A DNA stretch of 64,000 bases from Vibrio proteolyticus NBRC 13287 (GTDB lineage: Bacteria; Pseudomonadota; Gammaproteobacteria; Enterobacterales; Vibrionaceae): positions 158,832-222,831 of the forward strand of contig NZ_BATJ01000009.1 in NCBI RefSeq assembly GCF_000467125.1, written 5' to 3'. A program made the position numbers and the translations under genes. Numbering within the stretch: the stretch's first letter is position 1; the number at the start of each line of letters is the position of its first letter. The notes beneath the pieces are model-generated. The model was not told the DNA's origin. It worked only from the letters and a program-made list of their open reading frames with translations, and made no database searches. Positions 1-8,396 of this stretch are shown piece by piece.

Positions 1-731
1 AATATCTGACCGACGGCGGTCGCGTTTTCAAAATCCGATACCATCAGCTGAGAACCGCCATTGAAACCGAACCAGCCAAACCACAGGATGAACGTACCCA
101 GTGTTGCCAACGGCATGTTTGAGCCCGGAATGGGGTAGATCTCACCGTTTTTGCCATATTTACCTTTACGCGCGCCAAGCAGCAGTACCCCAGCCAGCGC
201 CGCCGCCGCCCCCGCCATGTGCACAATTCCGGAACCGGCAAAGTCGCTAAAACCCGCTTCAGACAAGAAACCGCCGCCCCAGGTCCAGTAGCCTTCAATC
301 GGGTAAATGAACGCCGTCAATACCATTGAAAACACCAGGAAGGTCCACAGCTTCATGCGTTCAGCCACCGCGCCAGAGACAACCGACATCGCTGTTGCGA
401 CGAACACAACCTGGAAGAAAAAATCCGACTCGAGAGAATGATCCGCGCCGTCAGCCTGAGTGCCAATTAAGGTTCCCAGTGATGGTAGCCAGCCCCCTTC
501 ACCATTGTCGACGTACATAATGTTGTAGCCGACAATCAGGTACATAGTGCAGGCAATCGCGTATAAGCAAAAGTTTTTAGTCAGAATTTCTGTGGTGTTC
601 TTTGAACGCACCAGACCCGCTTCAAGCATGGCAAAGCCAGCGGCCATCCACATAACTAACGCCCCTGAAATCAGGAAGAAAAACGTGTCCAGTGCGTAAC
701 GTAACTCCGTTACCGTTGTTGCAAGTTCCAT
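1..731 (-). CDS. amtB: Ammonium transporter AmtB (3' part outside window)
   Basis: Inner-membrane ammonium channel of the Amt/Rh family, made as a trimer and blocked by the PII protein GlnK. The visible 243 codons begin MELATTVTELRYALDTFFFL and run through hydrophobic segments. They include the family-typical stretch around WTWGGGFLSEAGFSDFAGSG and the HMAGA and FGWFGFNGGS motifs. The gene runs off the left edge, so the C-terminus is not seen. The ATG is preceded by GGAGAGTATCACT, a good ribosome site. It lies 27 bases after the glnK stop, so the two are probably cotranscribed from the sigma54-type promoter upstream of glnK. Confidence 0.96.
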   Translation of the reverse strand, partial: MELATTVTELRYALDTFFFLISGALVMWMAAGFAMLEAGLVRSKNTTEILTKNFCLYAIACTMYLIVGYNIMYVDNGEGGWLPSLGTLIGTQADGADHSLESDFFFQVVFVATAMSVVSGAVAERMKLWTFLVFSMVLTAFIYPIEGYWTWGGGFLSEAGFSDFAGSGIVHMAGAAAALAGVLLLGARKGKYGKNGEIYPIPGSNMPLATLGTFILWFGWFGFNGGSQLMVSDFENATAVGQI

Positions 732-758
732 AGTGATACTCTCCAATCCTTTGAAATC

Positions 759-1124
<366 letters not shown>

Positions 1125-1139
1125 TTACGCAGGGAATAA

Positions 1140-1156
1140 TCCAAGGTGCGTGCCAA
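1140..1156 (-). promoter_or_regulatory. Putative sigma54 promoter of glnK-amtB
   Basis: Read on the minus strand the sequence is TTGGCACGCACCTTGGA. It matches the -24/-12 consensus YTGGCACGRNNNTTGCW at all but two positions, with correct spacing between the GG and TTG elements. It lies about 43 bases upstream of the glnK start codon. Nitrogen-controlled sigma54 expression of glnK-amtB is well established in other gamma-proteobacteria. The site here is a sequence match only. Confidence 0.75.
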
Positions 1157-1215
1157 CTTTTTAACTCTTTGTTTTACATAAACTTTGATATCTACTAGTG
1201 ATAAAAAACAAAACA

Positions 1216-1238
1216 GGCCGCACCAATAAGGTGCAGCC
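1216..1238. terminator. yacL terminator hairpin overlapping an NtrC-like site
   Basis: On the minus strand a GC-rich hairpin (8 paired bases with one mismatch, loop of about 5) is followed by a T-rich tract, as expected of a factor-independent terminator for yacL. The same bases at 1219-1235 read CGCACCAATAAGGTGCA, one mismatch from the NtrC half-site layout TGCAC-N7-GTGCA. Its centre lies about 80 bases upstream of the putative -24/-12 element of glnK, a usual enhancer distance. Either or both roles are possible. Confidence 0.55.
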
Positions 1239-1288
1239 CGTTCCCAAAAATAAGGCAGTCGGTGCCCATTTCACCACGACTGTGCAAA

Positions 1289-1657
1289 TTAGCCGTGAAT
1301 AAATGCCTGCCATTGACGGATCAATTGTTCAAAATCTTCCAAACCACAGCAGCCAACACTTTCGCTGTCATAGAGTTCAAACTCTTCCGGAAGCACTTCT
1401 GACTCACTCAGAGCCAGTGCATTGTCTTCTATGATCACTTCATCGGCGCTGATCAGCAGGCTGATTTCCCGTCCCAGCAGCCGGTGCTCACCACCCGGCG
1501 CGGTTCTGGCCTGTGCCACTAAGGCCATCACCTGTTCAATCCGGGCCATCTCGTGACCAATCTCTTCTTGTAGCCAACGGCCAACAATTTCGTGTCCCAT
1601 GGAACACTGGCAGTAATAACTGCCATCCAGGGCGTTCTTCTTAAATACGAAGTCCAT
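1289..1657 (-). CDS. yacL: YacL / UPF0231 family protein
   Basis: Acidic 122-residue cytoplasmic protein of the UPF0231 family, beginning MDFVFKKNALDGSYYCQCSMGHE and ending in a region with paired cysteines (SVGCCGLEDFE). The family has no well-established function and I assign none. In E. coli and, from memory, V. cholerae, yacL lies beside acnB. Here three glycerate genes separate the two. It diverges from the CdaR-like gene with 72 bases between the starts. Confidence 0.88.
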   Translation of the reverse strand: MDFVFKKNALDGSYYCQCSMGHEIVGRWLQEEIGHEMARIEQVMALVAQARTAPGGEHRLLGREISLLISADEVIIEDNALALSESEVLPEEFELYDSESVGCCGLEDFEQLIRQWQAFIHG

Positions 1658-1729
1658 CTTTTCTCTGTCGATGCGGGGTGTAGATTGCTGCTATTATCGA
1701 GTGATCTGATTCAACACGCCACTATAACC

Positions 1730-2875
1730 ATGCAGCTGAACGAAACGATTGCACGCCAAATTGTCGAACGTGCCATGAAGATTATCCCTCACTCGGTAAA
1801 TGTTATGGACGATCAAGGGCGGATCATTGGCTCGGGAGATCGTCAGCGCCTGCATCACAAGCATGAGGGCGCCGTCCTGGCGATCACCGAATGTCGGGTC
1901 GTGGAGATCGATCACGCCACCGCGCTCAAGCTCAAAGGGGTGAAGCCCGGGATCAACCTGCCGATCCTCTACCATCAGCGAGTGATCGGCGTGATTGGCG
2001 TATCGGGGAGCCCCGAGCAGGTACGCCATTATGGTGAGCTGGTCAAAATGACCGCCGAACTCATCGTCGAACAGGCAGCACTGATGTCGCAGATCGAATG
2101 GAATAAACGTCACCGGGAAGAACTGGTGATGCAATTGATCCAAGGCTCCAGCCTTGATGACGCTCAATTGGTCTCGATCGCCGAGCGGCTCGGGCTGGAT
2201 CTGTCACAACCCCGAGTGGCCGCCATTGTCAATGTGGTGCCTGAACAAGATCACACCTTATCGCTCGAACACCTGCAGCAATTGGTGCATCTGCTGGAAT
2301 ACCCCGAACGCGATAATCTGGTGGGTATTCTGTCGGTATCAGACAATCAGGTCGTGGTGCTTAAGCCGATCACTCTGACCAAGGAGGGTTGGTCGAAAAG
2401 CGCAGAAACCCGTCGTATCAATCAACTGCTCAAACGCATTAAAAGTGCCGGCAACTTTTCAATTCAAATGGCGTTGGGGGACTACTTCAGTGGCGTTGAT
2501 GGTCTGGCAAAATCTTTTGATACTGCGCAACTCACCCTGCGCAGTATCCATGGTCAGCCAGGAGAAGTGTTCTTCTATCAGGATCATAAACTGCCGGTTA
2601 TGATGAATGATGTGCTCCAGACGCCCTGGAAAGCACAGCAGTTACGCCAACCCTATGACCGGCTGCGAGAATACGACACCAAAGGCATACTGACAAAAAC
2701 CTTAACAGCGTATTTTGCTCTAAATTGTGACGCCGCTCAGACATGTCAGCAACTGCACATTCACCGTAATACTCTACGCTACCGACTGGATAGGGCATCA
2801 CAAATAACCTCATTAAATATCAATAAATTAGATGATATTTTATTGCTTTATCTGTCGCTAAAACTGTTTGCCTGA
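1730..2875 (+). CDS. cdaR: CdaR-like sugar-diacid/glycerate regulator
   Basis: Transcription regulator of the CdaR/PucR group, 381 residues. Residues 1-135 (from MQLNETIARQIVERAMKIIPHSVNVMD) match the putative sugar-diacid recognition domain. The middle is a GGDEF-like CdaR domain. The last 60 residues hold a PucR-type helix-turn-helix (LNCDAAQTCQQLHIHRNTLRYRLDRASQITSLNI). E. coli CdaR activates genes for galactarate, glucarate and glycerate use. Placement directly upstream of a permease and a glycerate kinase suggests the same job here. A longer frame reaches upstream into yacL. I chose this ATG because it begins at the conserved domain and gives the family length. Confidence 0.85.
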   Translation: MQLNETIARQIVERAMKIIPHSVNVMDDQGRIIGSGDRQRLHHKHEGAVLAITECRVVEIDHATALKLKGVKPGINLPILYHQRVIGVIGVSGSPEQVRHYGELVKMTAELIVEQAALMSQIEWNKRHREELVMQLIQGSSLDDAQLVSIAERLGLDLSQPRVAAIVNVVPEQDHTLSLEHLQQLVHLLEYPERDNLVGILSVSDNQVVVLKPITLTKEGWSKSAETRRINQLLKRIKSAGNFSIQMALGDYFSGVDGLAKSFDTAQLTLRSIHGQPGEVFFYQDHKLPVMMNDVLQTPWKAQQLRQPYDRLREYDTKGILTKTLTAYFALNCDAAQTCQQLHIHRNTLRYRLDRASQITSLNINKLDDILLLYLSLKLFA

Positions 2876-2883
2876 ACTCATCT

Positions 2884-2903
2884 TTTTGTGCAAGCGCACA
2901 AAA
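2884..2903. promoter_or_regulatory. Perfect inverted repeat upstream of gntP-glxK
   Basis: TTTTGTGCAAGCGCACAAAA is a perfect 8-base inverted repeat with a 4-base centre. It starts 8 bases after the regulator stop and lies 110 bases upstream of the permease start. It could be an operator for the CdaR-like regulator. It could also be part of a weak terminator, since a small hairpin followed by TTTTTT lies at 2908-2930. No matching experimental site is known to me. Confidence 0.4.
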
Positions 2904-3012
2904 CAAAGCCTCATCAGGCAGGCATTTTTTGGCATTCTGACTAAAGACGTTCAACGCTTCCCTCTTTATATTCGCTCAAAAAATAACGCTTATAATCTGT
3001 GTGGAATAGAAC

Positions 3013-4278
3013 ATGACTGAAGTCTCTACATTAGGCGCCCTGGCCGCACTTGTGGTCGCCATTGCGCTGATTTTAAAGAAAGTTCCCCCTGCTTACGGCA
3101 TGATCATTGGGGCCTTGGTTGGCGGCGTCGTTGGCGGGGTCTCCCTGACCGATACGGTCGCGCTAATGATAGGAGGAGCTCAGGGTATCGTGACCGCCGT
3201 GTTGCGCATCTTGGCTGCCGGTGTACTGGCCGGCGTGCTGATCGAGTCCGGTGCCGCCACCGCCATCGCGGAAACCATCGTCAAGAAAGTCGGCGAAACC
3301 CGCGCCCTGTTGGCACTGGCTCTGGCAACCATGATCCTGACCGCCGTCGGCGTGTTTGTTGATGTGGCAGTGATCACCGTCTCGCCGATTGCACTGGCCA
3401 TCGCCCGCCGTGCCGACATTTCCAAAACCGCCATTCTGCTGGCAATGGTTGGCGGCGGCAAAGCCGGCAACGTCATGTCTCCGAACCCAAACGCAATCGC
3501 GGCGGCGGATGCTTTCAACGTTCCTTTGACCTCAGTGATGGCTGCGGGCGTCATTCCAGGCCTGTGCGGCATGCTGCTGGCCTACATCATCGCCAAGCGT
3601 CTGGTCCATAAAGGCTCTAAAGTAGCCGAGCACGAAGTCATCGCCGTCGATCATGCGCGCCTGCCTGGCTTTGGCGCCGCCATCGTGGCGCCACTGATCG
3701 CCATAACGCTGCTGGCGCTGCGTCCGATTGCCGGGATCAATGTTGATCCGCTGATCGCCCTGCCGCTTGGTGGCCTGATTGGCGCGCTGGTCATGGGGCG
3801 CTTCAATGACACCAACCATTTCGCCGTATCCGGCCTGACCCGCATGGCGCCAGTGGCCGTGATGCTGCTGGGGACAGGAACCCTGGCAGGCATCATCGCC
3901 AACTCCGGATTAAAGAGCGGCCTGATTGACGTGCTGACCGCCTCTGGTCTGCCGTCCTACTTACTTGCCCCTATTTCGGGCGCCATGATGTCGCTGGCTA
4001 CCGCTTCAACCACAGCAGGAACCGCGGTGGCTTCCAATGTGTTCAGCCACACGATTCTGGAGCTAGGCGTCCCCGCGCTCGCCGGTGCCGCGATGATTCA
4101 TTCAGGTGCAACCGTGCTGGATCACATGCCACACGGCAGCTTTTTCCATGCGACGGGCGGCGCGGTACATATGGATATCCGCGAGCGACTCAAACTGATC
4201 CCGTATGAGTCTCTGGTCGGTCTGATGATCGCATTTGTCTCAGTGATGATGTTTGGTGTCTTTGGTCTGTTTGTCTAA
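3013..4278 (+). CDS. GntP-family permease, probably glycerate/gluconate
   Basis: Inner-membrane H+ symporter of the GntP family, 421 residues with about 12 hydrophobic segments. Family-like stretches include AMVGGGKAGNVMSPNPNAIAAAD near residue 155 and HSGATVLDHMPHGSFFHATGGA near residue 360. Relatives carry gluconate, glycerate or related hydroxy acids. Glycerate is likely here because the next gene, 15 bases away, is glycerate kinase and the upstream gene is a CdaR-like regulator. The sequence alone does not fix the substrate. Confidence 0.85.
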   Translation: MTEVSTLGALAALVVAIALILKKVPPAYGMIIGALVGGVVGGVSLTDTVALMIGGAQGIVTAVLRILAAGVLAGVLIESGAATAIAETIVKKVGETRALLALALATMILTAVGVFVDVAVITVSPIALAIARRADISKTAILLAMVGGGKAGNVMSPNPNAIAAADAFNVPLTSVMAAGVIPGLCGMLLAYIIAKRLVHKGSKVAEHEVIAVDHARLPGFGAAIVAPLIAITLLALRPIAGINVDPLIALPLGGLIGALVMGRFNDTNHFAVSGLTRMAPVAVMLLGTGTLAGIIANSGLKSGLIDVLTASGLPSYLLAPISGAMMSLATASTTAGTAVASNVFSHTILELGVPALAGAAMIHSGATVLDHMPHGSFFHATGGAVHMDIRERLKLIPYESLVGLMIAFVSVMMFGVFGLFV

Positions 4279-4293
4279 GCCGTGAGGTCGAAA

Positions 4294-5433
4294 ATGAAAA
4301 TTGTAATTGCTCCTGATTCTTATAAAGAAAGTCTGACGGCGATGGACGTCGCCTGTGCGATTGAAACTGGATTTCGTCAGATTCTGCCAGATGCGGATTA
4401 CGTCAAACTGCCCATGGCAGACGGCGGTGAAGGCACCGTGCAGTCACTGGTGGATGCGACCGGTGGTCAGATTGTTCAACACACGGTGACGGGACCGCTG
4501 GGTACACCGGTAGACGGCTTTTATGGCTTACTCGGTGACGGCAAAACCGCCGTGATTGAAATGGCGGCCGCGTCCGGCCTTCACCTGGTGCCCGTCGCGC
4601 AGCGCAACCCACTGCTCACGACCTCCTACGGCACGGGCGAACTGATCACCGCGGTACTCGATCGCGGTGTTGAACACATTATTGTCGGTATTGGTGGCAG
4701 CGCCACCAACGATGGCGGGCTCGGTATGGTACAGGCGCTGGGTATCCGGATGCTTGATGGCGAAGATCAACCTCTGGGGCATGGCGGTGGTGAACTGGAA
4801 AAACTGGTCCGCATTGATGTCAGCGGTCTGGATCCGCGCCTGAAGAAGGTCCGACTCGATGTGGCCTGCGATGTCGATAACCCACTGTGCGGCCCCAAAG
4901 GTGCCTCACAAGTGTTCGGTCCACAAAAAGGGGCCACCGCAGCGATGGTCGCCCGTCTCGATGACAACCTGGCGTATTATGCGCGGGTGATGCGCCGCCA
5001 GTTAGGCAAAGATGTCCAGCACATCCCGGGCGCTGGCGCCGCAGGTGGGCTTGGCGCCGCTCTGTTGGGCCTGCTCAACGCACATCTGCGTCCTGGCATC
5101 GAAATCGTCATGGAAGCGGTGAACTTGGCTTCTGTGGTCAAAGACGCCGATCTGGTCATCACCGGCGAGGGCCGTATTGATAGTCAGACCATTCACGGTA
5201 AAACACCGATCGGGGTCGCCCGTTGTGCCAAACGTTTCCAGCGGCCTGTGATTGGTATTGCCGGTTCGCTCTCCGCCGATTGTGACGTAGTGCATCAACA
5301 CGGCATTGATGCATTGTTCTCTGTAGTTAACGGCGCCGTGGATTTACCCACCGCACTGGCCCAGGCCCGGAGCAACGTCGAGCTGACGGCACGCAATGTC
5401 GCAGCAGTGTGGCACATGGCGAGCCAACCATGA
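4294..5433 (+). CDS. Glycerate kinase (GlxK/GarK family)
   Basis: Phosphorylates D-glycerate with ATP, feeding it into lower glycolysis; the E. coli GlxK and GarK enzymes make 2-phosphoglycerate. The 379-residue protein begins MKIVIAPDSYKESLTA and contains the family hallmarks LPMADGGEGT (near 45), GIGGSATNDGGLGM (near 130), GAGAAGGLGAAL and DLVITGEGRIDSQT. A GTG at 4282 is in frame, but the ATG at 4294 gives the conserved MKI start with GAGG just ahead. It follows the permease by 15 bases, so the two form an operon. The shared hairpin at 5452-5474 ends it. Confidence 0.93.
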   Translation: MKIVIAPDSYKESLTAMDVACAIETGFRQILPDADYVKLPMADGGEGTVQSLVDATGGQIVQHTVTGPLGTPVDGFYGLLGDGKTAVIEMAAASGLHLVPVAQRNPLLTTSYGTGELITAVLDRGVEHIIVGIGGSATNDGGLGMVQALGIRMLDGEDQPLGHGGGELEKLVRIDVSGLDPRLKKVRLDVACDVDNPLCGPKGASQVFGPQKGATAAMVARLDDNLAYYARVMRRQLGKDVQHIPGAGAAGGLGAALLGLLNAHLRPGIEIVMEAVNLASVVKDADLVITGEGRIDSQTIHGKTPIGVARCAKRFQRPVIGIAGSLSADCDVVHQHGIDALFSVVNGAVDLPTALAQARSNVELTARNVAAVWHMASQP

Positions 5434-5449
5434 ACTGACTCAGATAAAA

Positions 5450-5478
5450 AAAGCCGCTGAAACAATCAGCGGCTTTCT
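5450..5478. terminator. Bidirectional terminator between glycerate kinase and acnB
   Basis: AGCCGCTGA and TCAGCGGCT (5452-5460 and 5466-5474) form a 9-base stem with a 5-base loop. An A tract precedes it and TTTCT follows, so it can end transcription of the plus-strand glycerate operon and of minus-strand acnB. Confidence 0.85.
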
Positions 5479-5498
5479 CATCACGTCATCACGCTGGC

Positions 5499-8096
5499 TT
5501 ACGCCGGCTCTTGGAAGATCACTTCTTCCGCTTTCTTGGTGTACGTGTCCATCAGGTGGAAGTTGAGGTAACGGTAAGTATCCGCAGCCGTCGCATCAAT
5601 CTTCTCTGCGTATTGCAGGTACTCGTCCACATTCGGAATACGCCCCAAAATGGCACCTACCGCTGACAGTTCCGCTGACGCCAGGAAGACATTCGCGCCG
5701 GTTCCCAGACGGTTCGGGAAGTTACGCGTTGACGTCGACATAACCGTCGCTTTATCCGCCACACGTGCCTGGTTACCCATACACAGTGAACAGCCCGGAG
5801 TTTCAATGCGCACCCCAGCGCGGCCGAAGATGCCGTAGTAACCTTCTTCAATCAGCTGGTCTTTATCCATCTTGGTTGGCGGAGCCACCCACAAACGGGT
5901 TTCCAGTTGACCTTTGTGGTTGTCCAGCAGTTTCCCTGCCGCACGGAAGTGACCAATGTTCGTCATACAAGAACCGATGAACACCTCGTCGATTTGGGTA
6001 CCCTGTACATCAGACAGCAGACGGGCGTCGTCCGGATCGTTCGGCGCACACAGAATCGGCTCGTTGATCTCATTCATATCGATTTCGATTACGTGCGCGT
6101 ATTCAGCGTCTTTGTCCGCTGCCATCAGCTCAGGCTTATCCAGCCATTCCTGCATTGCTTTGATGCGGCGCTCAATGGTACGACGATCGCCGTAACCTTC
6201 CGAGATCATCCACTTTAGCATGGTGATGTTGGAATTGAGGTATTCGGCTATCGATTCTTCCGACAGTTTAACGGTACAGCCCGCAGCAGAACGCTCGGCC
6301 GACGCGTCAGACAGCTCAAATGCTTGTTCAACCGTCAGGTGCTCCAGACCTTCAATTTCCAGAATGCGACCAGAGAACTCGTTGATCTTACCCGCTTTCT
6401 CAACAGTGAGCAGACCTTGCTTGATACCGTAGTACGGGATCGCGTGCACCAAATCACGCAGTGTGATGCCGGCTTGCAGCTTGCCTTTAAAGCGCACCAG
6501 AATCGACTCTGGCATATCCAGTGGCATCACGCCGGTTGCGGCTGCAAACGCCACCAGACCAGAGCCTGCCGGGAAAGAAATCCCCAGAGGGAATCGGGTG
6601 TGCGAGTCACCACCTGTACCAACGGTATCCGGCAGCAACATGCGGTTGAGCCACGAGTGGATGATGCCATCGCCCGGACGCAGTGAAACACCGCCACGGT
6701 TCATAATAAAATCAGGCAACGTGTGGTGAGTGTTGACGTCAACCGGTTTCGGGTAAGCCGAGGTGTGACAGAACGACTGCATCACCAGATCCGCAGAGAA
6801 ACCCAGACATGCCAAATCTTTCAGTTCATCACGAGTCATCGGACCGGTGGTGTCCTGAGAACCAACCGTGGTCATTTTAGGTTCACAATAGGTGCCCGGA
6901 CGGATGCCATCAACGCCACACGCTTTGCCAACCATTTTCTGCGCCAGCGTAAAGCCGGCATCAGAGTCTGCAACCGGAGCAGGCAGACGGAACACATCAC
7001 TGGTTTCCAGACCCAGCGACTGACGCGCTTTGTCCGTCAGACCACGTCCGATGATCAGAGGAATACGGCCGCCGGCGCGCACTTCATCCAGCAACACGTC
7101 GGTCTTGAGTTTGAATTCAGCCAGCACTTCACCCGTTTCGTGGTTACATACTTTGCCTTCGTATGGGTATACGTCGATCACGTCACCCATGTTCATTTTC
7201 GATACGTCCAGCTCGACAGGCAGCGCACCCGCATCTTCCATGGTGTTGAAGAAGATAGGTGCAATCTTACCACCCAGAACAAAACCGCCAGCGCGTTTGT
7301 TCGGGACATATGGGATATCATCGCCCATAAACCACAACACAGAGTTGGTCGCCGATTTACGCGATGAGCCAGTACCGACGACGTCACCGACGTAAACCAG
7401 TTGATGACCTTTTTCTTTCAGCGCTTCAATCTGTTTGATCGGACCAATGGTGCCTGGCTGATCCGGTTCGATACCTTCACGTTCGTTTTTCAGCATCGCC
7501 AGAGCGTGCACTGGAATATCAGGACGAGACCAGGCATCCGGAGCCGGAGACAGGTCGTCGGTGTTGGTTTCACCGGTGACTTTAAATACGGTCAGAGTGA
7601 TTTTTTCGTCCAGTTTTGGTTTCGACAAGAACCATTCGGCATCGGCCCAAGACTGCAGGACTTGTTGGGCAAATGCGTTGCCGTTTTTGGCCTTTTCTTC
7701 CACATCGTAGAAGGCATCAAACATCAGCAGGGTGTGTGACAGGGCTTTCACTGCGATCGGCGCCAGAGCGTCGATGTCCAGCAGGGAAATCAGCGGCTCA
7801 ATATTGTAACCGCCCTGCATGGTACCCAGAAGTTGCGCCGCTTTTTCCGGGCTGACCAGAGGAGAAGAGACTTCGCCTTTGGTGACCGCCGCCAGAAAAC
7901 CGGCTTTCACGTAAGCAGCTTCATCAACACCTGGTGGGATTCGGTTTTCCAGTAGTTCAAGGATGAAGTCCTCTTCACCTTGCGGGGGATTTTTCAGAAG
8001 TTCTACAAGTCCAGCAACTTGCTCTGCGTCCAGGGGTTTAGGGACAACTCCTTCGGCAGCACGCTCTTCGACGTGTTTACGGTAGGCTTCAAGCAC
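5499..8096 (-). CDS. acnB: Bifunctional aconitate hydratase 2 / 2-methylisocitrate dehydratase
   Basis: TCA-cycle [4Fe-4S] enzyme converting citrate to isocitrate; relatives also act in the methylcitrate cycle and bind mRNA when iron is lacking. The 865 residues match AcnB length. The N-terminus [24 protein letters not shown] is typical. A swivel domain precedes the catalytic region, which has cluster ligands in [12 protein letters not shown] and in [11 protein letters not shown]. The start codon is GTG, supported by AGAGGA eight bases upstream; no in-frame ATG lies nearby. The gene is transcribed alone, with a 300-base upstream region holding possible ArcA repeats. Confidence 0.97.
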   Translation of the reverse strand: MLEAYRKHVEERAAEGVVPKPLDAEQVAGLVELLKNPPQGEEDFILELLENRIPPGVDEAAYVKAGFLAAVTKGEVSSPLVSPEKAAQLLGTMQGGYNIEPLISLLDIDALAPIAVKALSHTLLMFDAFYDVEEKAKNGNAFAQQVLQSWADAEWFLSKPKLDEKITLTVFKVTGETNTDDLSPAPDAWSRPDIPVHALAMLKNEREGIEPDQPGTIGPIKQIEALKEKGHQLVYVGDVVGTGSSRKSATNSVLWFMGDDIPYVPNKRAGGFVLGGKIAPIFFNTMEDAGALPVELDVSKMNMGDVIDVYPYEGKVCNHETGEVLAEFKLKTDVLLDEVRAGGRIPLIIGRGLTDKARQSLGLETSDVFRLPAPVADSDAGFTLAQKMVGKACGVDGIRPGTYCEPKMTTVGSQDTTGPMTRDELKDLACLGFSADLVMQSFCHTSAYPKPVDVNTHHTLPDFIMNRGGVSLRPGDGIIHSWLNRMLLPDTVGTGGDSHTRFPLGISFPAGSGLVAFAAATGVMPLDMPESILVRFKGKLQAGITLRDLVHAIPYYGIKQGLLTVEKAGKINEFSGRILEIEGLEHLTVEQAFELSDASAERSAAGCTVKLSEESIAEYLNSNITMLKWMISEGYGDRRTIERRIKAMQEWLDKPELMAADKDAEYAHVIEIDMNEINEPILCAPNDPDDARLLSDVQGTQIDEVFIGSCMTNIGHFRAAGKLLDNHKGQLETRLWVAPPTKMDKDQLIEEGYYGIFGRAGVRIETPGCSLCMGNQARVADKATVMSTSTRNFPNRLGTGANVFLASAELSAVGAILGRIPNVDEYLQYAEKIDATAADTYRYLNFHLMDTYTKKAEEVIFQEPA

Positions 8097-8396
8097 GACT
8101 TTTTCCTCTCATTGCGGTTCCTCCTCATTTATGACTGTTCTTAGTAGACAAAAGAGGAGTGAACATCCTTGGAAACTTGGCTCTCCTTGCCATGCTTTCA
8201 TTCAATTTTTGATTGAGAGACAGCGCCAGAGAGGCCAAACTGTGGGCGACAGAATAGCAAAATTAACGATAAATTAAAATCTCATCATTTTGACCAACAT
8301 AGCAACTTAAGACTAAAGTTCTATGATTTTGCATGCTTTATTGCTAAGAATCCCACCAGGTGAGATCCGGCTGCCACCCGTTTTTTACTTCCCTGC
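8097..8396. other. Intergenic region upstream of acnB
   Basis: These 300 bases hold the acnB leader and promoter and the end of the patatin transcript. I see no ORF worth calling. The AT-rich part at 8255-8345 is the likely promoter zone. An imperfect hairpin at about 8347-8370 could serve the patatin transcript but has no clear T run. Confidence 0.6.
8259..8278 (-). promoter_or_regulatory. Possible ArcA-type direct repeat upstream of acnB
   Basis: On the minus strand TTAATTT occurs twice with an 11-base period (8260-8266 and 8271-8277). ArcA boxes are direct repeats of GTTAATTA-like units with 11-base spacing, and acnB is repressed by ArcA in E. coli. The match is suggestive, but the region is AT-rich so chance is possible. 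Confidence 0.35.

Noticed and set aside
6723..7367. 214-codon open frame on the plus strand
   Set aside because: Antisense to acnB catalytic region; composition is that of a reversed coding frame.
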